The position numbers and the translations under genes were made by a program. The notes beneath the pieces were generated by a model. The model was given only the letters and a program-made list of their open reading frames with translations, made no database searches and was not told the origin of the DNA. Of a stretch of 34,538 nucleotides of DNA, positions 23,931 to 32,085 are shown in pieces (positions within the stretch are counted from its first letter, which is position 1; each line of letters opens with the position of its first letter). The DNA is from Deltaproteobacteria bacterium (GTDB lineage: Bacteria; Desulfobacterota; Binatia; Binatales; Binataceae): assembly GCA_027317185.1 (NCBI GenBank), contig DAHVFB010000027.1:1-34538 (forward strand), written 5' to 3'.

Positions 23931-25232
23931 ATGGATTCCAAATCCGAATTAATGCGGCTATCGGCCACCGAAGCGCGCAAACGGATCGGTGAGGGAAGCT
24001 TGACCGCGAGTGCGCTGGCCGAAGCCTATCTCGATCGAATTGCGCAGCGCGAGGGCGAAATCGGCGCGTGGCAGTTCCTCGATCGCAACCTGGTGATGCT
24101 GCAGGCGCGCGATCGCGACCGCCGCAAGCCGGTCGGCGCGATGCATGGCGTACCGGTCGCGATGAAGGACATCATCGATACCGAGGATATGCCGACAGAG
24201 TACGGATCGCCGATCTATAAGGGCCATATGAGCAGCCGCGATGCGATTTGCGTCGCGATGCTGCGGGCGGCCGGCGCGATCATCCTCGGCAAGACCGTCA
24301 CCACCGAGTTCGCCACGTTCTCACCCGGCAAAACGCGGCATCCCCATCGATGGACCCATACGCCGGGCGGCTCGTCCAGCGGTACCGCGGCGGCGGTGGC
24401 TGATTGGCACGTGCCCGCCGGCTTCGGCACGCAAACCGCAGGATCGATTCTGCGTCCCGCCGCCTACTGCGGCGTAATCGGCTACAAACCGACCTTTGCT
24501 CGGTTCAACTACGATGGGATCAAGCTCACCGCGCCCTCGCTCGATACACTCGGCTTCATGACCAACTACTTCGAGGATCTGCACCTCATCTCCGGAGTGC
24601 TGACCGGGCTTGGCCGCCCGACCAGTTCAAAAGTTGCCGGCAGAACGCCGCGCATCGGGGTTTGCCGCACAACCTGGTGGAATCGCGGCAGCGTCGAGAT
24701 GCATCAGGTGTTTAATCAGACGGTCGACAAGCTGGCGCGGGCGGATGCGCCGGTAAGCGTTATCGATTTGCCGCCGTTTTTCGATGATATGGCCGACGCG
24801 CAGGAGACCATCATGACCTATGAGAACGCGATCTGCCTGCGCCATGAATATGAGAACCATCGCACGCGGCTGACGCCCAAGTTACGTGAGTTGATCGAGC
24901 ATGGGCGCTCGCGCAGCGTCTCCCAGCTACAGAACGCCAAGCTGATCGTGCGCAAGTGCCGCGCCTATATCGAAGCGCTTTTCATCAATGTGGACGTTCT
25001 GATCACGCCCACCGCGCCCGGCGTCGCGCCCGCCGGAATCTACGCGACCGGCGATCCGATTTTCGAGCGCATGTGGACCTGTCTGGGTAACCCGTGCGTC
25101 GGCTGGCGTACCGGTTCGGGCGGCAACGGCCTCCCGATCGGAGTGCAGGCGGTTGGCGCGCAAGGCGCGGATGACGCCCTGATTGACTATTCGGCCTGGA
25201 TGGCGTCGCATACCAGAGAGCCGAATCCATAA
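23931..25232 (+). CDS. Amidase-signature family hydrolase
   Basis: A 433-residue amidase-signature enzyme that hydrolyses a C-N amide-type bond. The catalytic triad is complete: Lys79 (PVAMKDI), the cis-serine Ser148 in the GGSSSGTAAAV loop and the nucleophile Ser172 in TQTAGSILRPA, spaced as in malonamidase E2. I chose the ATG at 23931 because it has GCAGGGA upstream and starts just before the family's first helix (LSATEARKRIGEGSLTA); the frame is open earlier, inside the extradiol gene. It follows that gene by 44 bases. In this operon it might remove an amide or carbamoyl group from the ring-cleavage product or from the starting compound; that is inference. Confidence 0.9.
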   Translation: MDSKSELMRLSATEARKRIGEGSLTASALAEAYLDRIAQREGEIGAWQFLDRNLVMLQARDRDRRKPVGAMHGVPVAMKDIIDTEDMPTEYGSPIYKGHMSSRDAICVAMLRAAGAIILGKTVTTEFATFSPGKTRHPHRWTHTPGGSSSGTAAAVADWHVPAGFGTQTAGSILRPAAYCGVIGYKPTFARFNYDGIKLTAPSLDTLGFMTNYFEDLHLISGVLTGLGRPTSSKVAGRTPRIGVCRTTWWNRGSVEMHQVFNQTVDKLARADAPVSVIDLPPFFDDMADAQETIMTYENAICLRHEYENHRTRLTPKLRELIEHGRSRSVSQLQNAKLIVRKCRAYIEALFINVDVLITPTAPGVAPAGIYATGDPIFERMWTCLGNPCVGWRTGSGGNGLPIGVQAVGAQGADDALIDYSAWMASHTREPNP

Positions 25233-25300
25233 CATCTGAAAATCGATTAGGCGCGCGATTAAGATAAGAGCCAGCTCCGAAGCAAAGAGAGGGATTAACC

Positions 25301-26635
25301 ATGGCGGCCAAAACCAAACAGTTGCCGTTCTCCACGCAACAGCAGAAGTGGTACGAGGAGGCTTGTGCGCGCCTCGATGGCTCCCGGCTCAAGCGCCTGC
25401 TGATGGACTTGATCAACGTGCATAGTCCGACCGGGCTTGAGCGGCCGGCCAGCGAATTCATGGCCGCCTACCAGCGCGATCATCTCGGCGGCCACGGCCA
25501 TTATCAGCCGGTCGATGAGCACACCGGGAACTGCTGGGGCGAGATCAAGGGCAGCGGCGGCGGCGCGGCGCTGATGCTCTATGCGCCGATCGATACGCAT
25601 ATCGACAACGACGCCGAGCGCGAGATTCCGTGGGTCGGTCGCGAGTTCCGTCCCGACATGGTTCCCAAGGCCTTCGCCGAGGGCGACATGGTGTTCGGCT
25701 TGGGCGCGGCGAATCCAAAGGGGATGGTGGCGACCATCAACGAAGTCGCCACTGCGCTTTACGAGGCGCGGGTGCCGATTAAAGGCGACCTGATCGTCGC
25801 CTCGGCGGGCGGCGGGATGCCGGTCAGCCTGCCCTATCGTCGCAACTACGGGCTATCCGACGGCGTTTATCATCTGCTGACTCGCGGCATCGCGCCGGAC
25901 TTCGCGGTTATCGTGAAGCCATGGTGGGTGGTGTTCCACGAGGAGCCCGGGTGCTGCTGGTTCAAGGTGCGGGTGTTCGGCAGCATGGGTTACGCGGGAA
26001 TCACGCGCGGCACGCCCGGTTTTCGCAGCGCGATCATCCCGGCCACTACGATTATCAACGAAATCGAGAAGTGGCTGCCCGAGTACACCAAGCGTAATAC
26101 GTCAGGAAATATTTTGCCGGAGGGGCATATCTCGGCCTTACGGGCCGGATGGCCCGAGCGGCCGGCGTTTCCATCGGCCACCACCGAGATTTACCTCGAC
26201 GTGCGATGTAGTCCGCGCACCAGTCCGGCGGAGGTGAAATCCCAGTTTGCCGAACTGATGAAGGAGCTGCACCAGCGCCATCAAAACATCGAATTCGACT
26301 GGGAGATGACCGGCTCCGGCTTCGGCGGCTCGACCGATCAGAACAACTGGATCATCCAGTCGAGCTATCGTGGATGGGAACTGGTCGAGGGCAAGCCGCA
26401 CGGCGATCCACCGCTGATGGGCGGTCAGACCGACGGCGCCATCATCCGCCGGCTCGGGATTCCATGCGCACGAATCGGCTATCCGTGGCCGCCCGAGAAC
26501 TGTCCCCCGGAGTACACCGAAGGACTGGGCGGAATGGGGGTCGCGAACGTAGCGGATTTCATCAAGTCCGCCAAGGCGATCATGTACGTAGCGATCGACA
26601 CGCTGACCCGTTCCAGAGCCGAGGTGGGCCTATAG
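25301..26635 (+). CDS. M20-peptidase-fold protein with a dismantled metal site
   Basis: A 444-residue protein of the ArgE/DapE/CPG2 (M20) superfamily by overall layout: an N-terminal catalytic-like domain, a lid region around residues 220-330 and a closing part with TDGAIIRRLGIPCARIG. The motif positions that should bind the two zincs are replaced. The first HxD is Pro96-x-Asp98 (LMLYAPIDTH), the bridging Asp is Asn138 (GLGAANPKG), the Glu-Glu pair falls in ASAGGG (about 167-172), the next Glu is Lys206 (IVKPW), and the dimer-lid His is Tyr231. It probably does not work as an ordinary zinc peptidase. The gene follows the amidase by 68 bases and has GAGAGGG upstream. It may be a partner protein or use another chemistry. 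Confidence 0.85.
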   Translation: MAAKTKQLPFSTQQQKWYEEACARLDGSRLKRLLMDLINVHSPTGLERPASEFMAAYQRDHLGGHGHYQPVDEHTGNCWGEIKGSGGGAALMLYAPIDTHIDNDAEREIPWVGREFRPDMVPKAFAEGDMVFGLGAANPKGMVATINEVATALYEARVPIKGDLIVASAGGGMPVSLPYRRNYGLSDGVYHLLTRGIAPDFAVIVKPWWVVFHEEPGCCWFKVRVFGSMGYAGITRGTPGFRSAIIPATTIINEIEKWLPEYTKRNTSGNILPEGHISALRAGWPERPAFPSATTEIYLDVRCSPRTSPAEVKSQFAELMKELHQRHQNIEFDWEMTGSGFGGSTDQNNWIIQSSYRGWELVEGKPHGDPPLMGGQTDGAIIRRLGIPCARIGYPWPPENCPPEYTEGLGGMGVANVADFIKSAKAIMYVAIDTLTRSRAEVGL

Positions 26636-26756
26636 CGGACGGCGGCAGAAAGCACTCCGTGATTCTTAGCTTCTCGGCTTGAGTTCAGGCGGATTGAATT
26701 CAGAATGACGGCCTGACTTGCGCCGAGGCGCATTGGCGAAAGCACTCAGCGGTTTC

Positions 26757-27905
26757 CTATCCCGTGGCCAGGCTGCCCGGTGCTTTGAAGCCCGCGACCC
26801 GATCGTAAACCGCTATGGTCTGCTGCGCGGCACGCTCCCATGAGAAGCGCCGGGCCTGTTTGCGGCCGGCTATCACGAACTCTCGGCGCAGGGGCTCATT
26901 GGTGATCAACCTTTCGATGGCGCGCGCTATCTCAACTGGAGACAACGGATTGAACAACATTGCGGCGTCGCCCGCGATCTCCGGCAATGCCGCAGCATTC
27001 GAGCATACGACTGGAACTCCCATCGACATCGCCTCGACCACTGGCAGCCCAAAGCCCTCATATAACGACGGGTAAACCAGCAATCGCGCATTCGCCATCA
27101 CAAGATTAAGCTCGTCCTCGCGCAGGTATCCGGTAAATATCACTCGCGAGTTCAGGTTCAGCTTGTCCAAGAGCGCGCGCACCGAACGAGCTTGCCGGGC
27201 CCGCTGCCCAATGACCACCAATTGCAGGCCCCGCCACGATGATTTCAAATAAACGGTCGCTTTCAACAGCGATGCCAGATTCTTATGCGGCGAACCATCG
27301 GCAAACGAGATCAAGTGATCGCCTTCGATTCCTAGACGCTGCGCCAAACGCGGCCAATGGGCCGGCGAAGGAAGCTTCCTCACCGCGGGAGCATTATGAA
27401 TCACCGATATCCGGGAGAGCGCAACATCAAGCTGCGAACTGATCGCGAAACTGCTGAACTCGCTGACGGTGATGATTGCATCGGCACGCCGCGCCGAGCG
27501 CTGGACCCATAGTTCGAACAGACGACTGGCCGAAACCGGCAGCCGGTCCGAAAGCGAATAAAAGTTAACGTCGTGAATCGTGACCACCACCGGACATGTG
27601 CGCCGCAGCGGGATCATGTCGGCCGGCGAATGCAGAAGATCAATTTTTTCGACCGCCGCGTAACGCGGTGTCAGAAGCTGTTCCGCGACCCGCCATGCGA
27701 CCCTGGAGGTTACCGGGAGCGGGCATAGCCGCCGGCTGAATCGATTGGATAAATGCCCAAAGGTGCCATGATTTAACGGATTGGTAAAAAGCAGGTATTG
27801 GTTCCGATCGTCAGCCTGATCAAGCCCGGAAAGCAGTCCGCGTACATAGGTTTCCAGGCCGCCGTAGCCCGGAACCAGCCAGAAAAGGTTGATGCCGATT
27901 TTCAC
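26757..27905 (-). CDS. GT4-family glycosyltransferase
   Basis: A 382-residue glycosyltransferase with the GT-B fold. The N-terminal MKIGINLFWLVPGYGGLETYV contains the glycine-rich acceptor loop; HDVNFY and TVSEFSSFAI follow in the acceptor half. The C-terminal nucleotide-sugar half has FADGSPHKNLASLL and the GT4 signature EGFGLPVVEAMSMGVPVVCSN (EX7E). It would move a sugar to a lipid-linked glycan or polysaccharide precursor in the cytoplasm. It lies 37 bases after the LPG-synthase-type membrane protein gene and is probably co-transcribed with it, which suggests an envelope or exopolysaccharide role. The sugar is not predictable. Confidence 0.9.
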   Translation of the reverse strand: MKIGINLFWLVPGYGGLETYVRGLLSGLDQADDRNQYLLFTNPLNHGTFGHLSNRFSRRLCPLPVTSRVAWRVAEQLLTPRYAAVEKIDLLHSPADMIPLRRTCPVVVTIHDVNFYSLSDRLPVSASRLFELWVQRSARRADAIITVSEFSSFAISSQLDVALSRISVIHNAPAVRKLPSPAHWPRLAQRLGIEGDHLISFADGSPHKNLASLLKATVYLKSSWRGLQLVVIGQRARQARSVRALLDKLNLNSRVIFTGYLREDELNLVMANARLLVYPSLYEGFGLPVVEAMSMGVPVVCSNAAALPEIAGDAAMLFNPLSPVEIARAIERLITNEPLRREFVIAGRKQARRFSWERAAQQTIAVYDRVAGFKAPGSLATG

Positions 27906-27942
27906 GTTCGGCCAGCCTCAAATATACGCATCGCAATCACAC

Positions 27943-28896
27943 TTACAGCGATACTGCCGCGCGGTAGCCTTCCGCAGATAGTCGATCCCGGTTTGATAAA
28001 CCAATCGAAACGAAACCGAGCGGCATTCGCCAGACCAGATTGATAAAACTGATCGCCAGCGCCGCCGCCAGTAAATCCGCTCGTGGCGCAAAGCCTGCCA
28101 AACCTTTCACGAACAGGAACTGGAGCGTACCTAGTCCAACTGGCGCGAACGGTAGGCTACCCAGCAACAATACGGCTGGCGTAAATAGTAATGTTTGGAA
28201 GAGCGATATATCGACGTGAAAGCTTCGTAGCTCGCCGAACAGAATGAAACCATCGGCTATAAAAATAGGTAACCGAATAAGCACCAGACTCATGTAATGG
28301 CGCGGCCGCGCCATCCGAAAGGCAGTCAGCGCCGGCCGCTCATAAAGCCATTTCAATAATCCCGATTTTGGGCGGAGCCACAGAAACGATCCAGCCGTGG
28401 TCGTGCCTACAAGCAAAATGATTACGGCATACGGGGCGACTTCGTGCAGAGGTGGATCAAGTCCTAGAAAAATAGCCGCTAGCGCTAATGCGCCAAGCAA
28501 CGTAACATCAAGTAGCCCTTGGAATAGCAGAGTAACACCGGCGGCACTCCAGGTTGCTCCTTTATGCTTATTCAAGAAGAACATCAGTGCCGAGCTGGCC
28601 ACAGTAAGATTTATGATTTGAAGAAAGTAAAATGCCGCAATGGCGGGAACCAATTCGAAAACTTCAGTGCGCTTATGAAAATAGCTGAATAGCCGGGAAA
28701 ACAGTAGTGTTTCGCCGAAGAACCAGACTAAAAATCCAGCCAGGCTGACTCCTACGAAGAGGCTCAAATCAGCTCGTTGCAACGAGCGAAGCGTCTGGCT
28801 GAAACGAATTCCTCTTGTTGAATACCACAGCAATAAGATGACGGCCGCATAGGGCAGCAGGCGTCGCAAAAGTTTCCAATACATGCGGTGTGACAC
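27943..28896 (-). CDS. Lysylphosphatidylglycerol-synthase-type membrane protein (UPF0104)
   Basis: A 317-residue inner-membrane protein with about eight hydrophobic segments, resembling the flippase-like transmembrane part of MprF (LPG_synthase_TM), without the aminoacyl-transferase domain. Typical features are the N-terminal LLPYAAVILLLWYSTRGI, the central helix pairs and the late PVGLGTLQFLFVKGL followed by a final LAISFINLVWRMPLGF helix. Family members are thought to move lipids or lipid-linked sugars. Base composition is lower in GC than in the catabolic operon. The start may be the GTG at 28896 or the ATG at 28884, which has GGAAAG 11 bases upstream. The neighbouring GT4 gene supports an envelope role. 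Confidence 0.8.
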   Translation of the reverse strand: MSHRMYWKLLRRLLPYAAVILLLWYSTRGIRFSQTLRSLQRADLSLFVGVSLAGFLVWFFGETLLFSRLFSYFHKRTEVFELVPAIAAFYFLQIINLTVASSALMFFLNKHKGATWSAAGVTLLFQGLLDVTLLGALALAAIFLGLDPPLHEVAPYAVIILLVGTTTAGSFLWLRPKSGLLKWLYERPALTAFRMARPRHYMSLVLIRLPIFIADGFILFGELRSFHVDISLFQTLLFTPAVLLLGSLPFAPVGLGTLQFLFVKGLAGFAPRADLLAAALAISFINLVWRMPLGFVSIGLSNRDRLSAEGYRAAVSL

Positions 28897-29143
28897 TTTC
28901 CGAAAGCAGAATCGCTATTGCCGACGCGATGCAATTCCGGGATTCAGCCGAACAGTTAGTTAATAGGATATCCTTTGAGATCCATCGATGTCGAACGATC
29001 GCTGCGAAACGTGCGCTAATTGATAGGACGTCCACAGTCAGAAAAACTTCATAACCAGGCTCTTTACGCACAACGCTCGCGGTTGGATATTACAGTTCAA
29101 TTGTATGGCAAGTACTCGTCAGGTGGGGTCAGTCCAACCCTAT

Positions 29144-30067
29144 CTACTGGGGAAGGTTCAAGGAGTCATTTTGAAGGTATTCGGACGATCCGGTTGAAGG
29201 AGCCAAACTGGGCGGCAGATCTCCGCCTTGCGTAACGATCCTTTGGGTGGCCTCGCGCACCAGTTGCTCCCGAAGTTTTTGCGAAACCGGAATGCGAACC
29301 ATGATTTCGCGGCAGGCTTCGTCTTCACTGCGGGCAATCTCGATGTCGCGCAGATCCAGAAAAGTCTGTACCGAGTTGATTACCATGTCGAGCGGATCGA
29401 TCGCCGGCATTAGATTGGTGCGATCGCGAGTGGCATCGAAGCTCACCAATTCATGACCGTCGTGCGTTGAAACGATACGTCCCCTTACCGATACCTGCTG
29501 AGCCGCGATCAAAAACCCATAGTACGATTCGTAATGCAGTACCGTGCCATAGACCACGGCATCCACTCCCAGCCACTGGCCAAGGGCAGCGGGGGGGACT
29601 GCTTCCAAATCTTCGCCGTCTTTAATCCCGTGCGCCTGCAGAACCGCGTCCACTATCGTCAAATTGTCGACCAGGAATTCGCGTGCGGCCATATAACCCT
29701 GCATGTAGCGGCGTAAACGCTGAGCGTCGGTCCACGCCCACCGGTCGCGTTCTTTTTTGTTGCGGAAGGTGACCGGCATTTTGTCGACTACGAATTGCGC
29801 GCTGCCACGATCGATGAAGGGTAATACCGCGATTCGGGCAGGCGGACATTCGCTATACTCAGGCGAAACTTTGACATCGATATGGCCCGGATCGAGCTCG
29901 AAAAGACGATCGAAAGCGGTTTTTTTTCCATGACTGCTCTGTTGATACTCAGTTTGAAAAAATGGCCGGTCCTCTGCGCTCTTTTGGCTAACGCCCGCGC
30001 ATCCGGCCACACTGATGATGCAGGTCAGGATCGCGAAGCAGATAAAAAGTCGCCTCATCCTTCTCAT
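29144..30067 (-). CDS. Outer-membrane lipoprotein, DUF799/GNA1162-like
   Basis: A 307-residue predicted lipoprotein. A basic N-terminus and hydrophobic stretch lead to the lipobox SVAGC (Cys23). The mature part contains RIAVLPFIDRGSA, MAAREFLVDNLTIVDAVLQAHG, LGQWLGVDAVVYGTVLHYESYYGFLIAA and a beta-rich SVRGRIVSTHDGHELVSFDATRD. This pattern of conserved-hydrophobic 'LG-VDAVVYG' in an envelope lipoprotein matches the DUF799 (GNA1162) family, whose members pair with transport-type envelope systems; CsgG-like folds are related in appearance. The gene precedes the LPG-type and GT4 genes on the same strand, with a 247-base gap. The acceptor system is unknown. Confidence 0.75.
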   Translation of the reverse strand: MRRMRRLFICFAILTCIISVAGCAGVSQKSAEDRPFFQTEYQQSSHGKKTAFDRLFELDPGHIDVKVSPEYSECPPARIAVLPFIDRGSAQFVVDKMPVTFRNKKERDRWAWTDAQRLRRYMQGYMAAREFLVDNLTIVDAVLQAHGIKDGEDLEAVPPAALGQWLGVDAVVYGTVLHYESYYGFLIAAQQVSVRGRIVSTHDGHELVSFDATRDRTNLMPAIDPLDMVINSVQTFLDLRDIEIARSEDEACREIMVRIPVSQKLREQLVREATQRIVTQGGDLPPSLAPSTGSSEYLQNDSLNLPQ

Positions 30068-30479
30068 CCAATGTCTAATCGAAGCAATAGCTTTTGGTTA
30101 AGCGTGGCAACTAACTATCCCGAAGCAGCCGCGGGTAAGTCCGATAACAAGTCTTTCTCATCGTTGTGGAAGCCGACGCGCTACGTGTCTAGTGTATTCT
30201 TCACGCACCAGGCCCTGCTTTGCCAGCCCTGCCGCCAGGTTTTTTTGATCATTCGGGCAAATTTGCTATCGAGGCGATAGGGCGCGGCCGCATAAGTCCA
30301 AACCGCGGTCGAAGCGAGATGCCGCAGGTTAGCAACAGGCCACAATAGGATGGGGAAGTGGAGTAAGGCCTTGTGTTTAGGGCGTTATTACCGGCGAGTA
30401 ACGTTTGCGGTTGACTAGTTTTGGGGCCGATTCGTAAGATCATGCTTCGAAACCCATTTTATCAAGCAGGCTTAATGAC
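30068..30479. other. Intergenic region of about 410 bases, with a promoter candidate
   Basis: The stretch lies between the divergent DUF799 and HExxH genes. I see no convincing coding frame in it. It holds a run of seven thymines near 30240-30246 without a strong stem, and a promoter-like pair close to the HExxH gene (described separately). Base composition is mixed. Confidence 0.4.
30411..30440 (+). promoter_or_regulatory. Candidate sigma-70 promoter for the HExxH protein gene
   Basis: TTGACT (30411-30416) and TAAGAT (30435-30440) are separated by 18 bases, a good match to the housekeeping consensus. Transcription would start near 30447, about 30 bases before the start codon at 30480. Confidence 0.45.
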
Positions 30480-30980
30480 ATGCGCATGATGATCCCGCCA
30501 GTCCGCCAACGCCGGGAGATAGACTGCAACCTTTCAATGTTTTTCAGGCTTCATCGCCGCTCTGCGTTCAATCGCGCGGTCTCGGATCTCTGCCGCTTTT
30601 ATGGCGTCCGGCGTCCTCGATTCGAATGGTTTGAGTACATCGATTGGGGCAAAACCGCCGGTAAGACCTACGAGGATGGACGCATCCACCTGGTTCACCC
30701 GGAGAATTGGAAGCGCGGACGAATCTACAATAAAGAACGGATGTGGATTCAGATGATCTATCACGAGATGGGTCACTATCTGCTCTGGGTCGATGCCGAG
30801 CGCAAGGCCGACGCCTTCATGCGCCATATGGTAATCGGGCTGCGCCGCCCGGGCCGCCCCGTGACCGCGGCCTCCGCTCAACGGCAAACCGCGCGGATGC
30901 ACCGGCCACATGATCGCAATCGCCGCCGCGGGTCGAATCCACCGTCTCGCGTTCGGCGCCGGGTGGCCCGCGCCTCGTAG
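30480..30980 (+). CDS. Small HExxH metallopeptidase-like protein
   Basis: A 166-residue basic protein. The zinc signature is IYHEMGHYLLW (His95, Glu96, His99), with Glu107 in DAERKADAF as the likely third ligand. This resembles the HExxH...E-x2-A-x-x-F pattern of ImmA/IrrE-type and other minimal metallopeptidases. Upstream residues (GKTAGKTYEDGRIHLVHPENWKRG) would form the small sheet next to the active helix. The last 45 residues are arginine-rich and of low complexity. No signal peptide or helix-turn-helix is visible. The substrate is unknown; it could be a cytoplasmic regulatory protease. Confidence 0.62.
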   Translation: MRMMIPPVRQRREIDCNLSMFFRLHRRSAFNRAVSDLCRFYGVRRPRFEWFEYIDWGKTAGKTYEDGRIHLVHPENWKRGRIYNKERMWIQMIYHEMGHYLLWVDAERKADAFMRHMVIGLRRPGRPVTAASAQRQTARMHRPHDRNRRRGSNPPSRVRRRVARAS

Positions 30981-30999
30981 CATCCACCGCAGTTGCATC

Positions 31000-31005
31000 T
31001 ATAAT
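31000..31005 (+). promoter_or_regulatory. Consensus TATAAT box seven bases before a start codon
   Basis: A perfect TATAAT ends at 31005 and the next gene's ATG begins at 31013. Transcription starting the usual 6-8 bases downstream would make a leaderless or nearly leaderless mRNA. There is no strong -35 and no Shine-Dalgarno. Confidence 0.4.
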
Positions 31006-31012
31006 AGGTACA

Positions 31013-31597
31013 ATGGCGCAAAACCCGGTATCCGATAATCGCAAGCCGAACGTCGAGAATCGATGGTGGGTCGAGACCACCGTTAAACGTAAACGGCCCA
31101 CCGGTCAGGAACCGGGCAAGGCCGAAGCCGAACTGCCCCAATTGCCGGTTGCGATGGGCTTTTACCAGGGCGCCCGGGACTATGACCAGGAACGCGCCAA
31201 GGACGACCTCACCGACAACAATCTTCGCATCGCGCGTGAAGCCAATCCGGCGCCCGGGCAATGGGTTTACGTCGCGATGACCGCGGAGCATTACTCGCCC
31301 AAGCTAATCCAGCGCATTAAGGACGAGTTCCGCCTGCCGCGCGAATCGCGCGGGGTGCTGCTTGATCATGGCCGGGTGGTCAGGTTGCTCATCTGTGGCC
31401 CGCAACTCGAGGATTGGATGATCGACGTGACGCTCAGTGAAGAGCCGTCGGTCGATGTCTATGTATGGAGCACGATGTACCGGGAGCGGCTGTTCAAGCG
31501 CGCCGAGGATGCGCTCAAGCAGGCTCGCATCTGGGCGATCAATTTGCTCCAAACCCCGCCCCAGCGCGACGATCCTTTTCGCGGCGTACTGCTCTAA
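31013..31597 (+). CDS. Protein of unknown function
   Basis: A 194-residue soluble protein, unrecognised. It has a polar, basic N-terminal quarter (NRWWVETTVKRKRPTGQEPGKAEAE), and then a compact part with GQWVYVAMTAEHYSPKLIQRIKDEF, GVLLDHGRVVRLLICGPQLEDWMIDVTL, VDVYVWSTMYRERLFKRAEDAL and a final helix. It reads like an alpha/beta fold. There is no cysteine motif, membrane segment or catalytic pattern. GC-rich codon use like the host suggests a resident gene. It lies 32 bases after the HExxH protein on the same strand. Confidence 0.6.
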   Translation: MAQNPVSDNRKPNVENRWWVETTVKRKRPTGQEPGKAEAELPQLPVAMGFYQGARDYDQERAKDDLTDNNLRIAREANPAPGQWVYVAMTAEHYSPKLIQRIKDEFRLPRESRGVLLDHGRVVRLLICGPQLEDWMIDVTLSEEPSVDVYVWSTMYRERLFKRAEDALKQARIWAINLLQTPPQRDDPFRGVLL

Positions 31598-31642
31598 CAG
31601 GCTGGTGAAAATAGGATTTACACAGCCTGCCCCGCACTCTTA

Positions 31643-31661
31643 TCTCTCCCGCAGGGAGAGA
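31643..31661. repeat. Short interspersed palindrome of the CTCTCCC type
   Basis: TCTCTCCC (31643-31650), a 3-base loop GCA and GGGAGAGA (31654-31661) form a perfect 8-bp hairpin. Palindromes of this sequence type occur as dispersed repeats in many bacterial genomes. There is no thymine run, so a terminator is unlikely. Confidence 0.6.
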
Positions 31662-31863
31662 AGATGGAGGAAAGCAGCCAGTTTTTACGCAGGGTGTTGA
31701 GCGCAATATCTGGCGAAAATCTCAGGGCATGCCTTTCTCAACACCGTGCTAATGCCGGCCCGCAAACGGCCCGATAGTTCGCCGCGCCATCGACGACGTG
31801 TTTCGTTCCCCTGCACGGGCGGGCCTCGATAATCGATTGGAAATTCGGAAGCTTTTTGCGTCG

Positions 31864-31918
31864 ATAATGTTCTTTATAGTTAAAATAGCAAGTGACAATT
31901 GTTCAGATCGAACATTAT
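31864..31918. repeat. Nested inverted repeat of TGTTC elements
   Basis: ATAATGTTC (31864-31872) and GAACATTAT (31910-31918) are exact reverse complements 37 bases apart. Between them TGTTC-AGATC-GAACA (31900-31914) forms a smaller palindrome sharing the right arm. The arrangement resembles a double operator or a recombination site. Confidence 0.6.
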
Positions 31919-31959
31919 GACAGGCTAATAATATTTGGATGAGCGAATCCGACAGGTTC

Positions 31960-31993
31960 CAGAATCGTAAAAGTATCTGGAGGCTCGATTCTG
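31960..31993. repeat. 8-bp inverted repeat upstream of a small gene
   Basis: CAGAATCG (31960-31967) and CGATTCTG (31986-31993) are exact reverse complements. A second pair, TCCAGA / TCTGGA, partly overlaps. It lies about 95 bases before the next small gene and is of unknown role. Confidence 0.5.
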
Positions 31994-32085
31994 AAAGTTT
32001 GGAGTTTATTGGAGCTGGGGGATGGGGGCGGTGGAATTTGAGGGGATCGCGCTCTCGTAAGACTGTCTAACTCATCGAGGAAAAC

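Larger units (their letters stand above)
31598..32085. other. Non-coding stretch of about 490 bases with several inverted repeats
   Basis: No convincing gene is seen on either strand. The first part has a short interspersed palindrome (described separately). From about 31850 the composition becomes AT-richer and contains two sets of inverted repeats. This is the left flank of the mobile-element remnant and may include an old junction. Confidence 0.45.
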
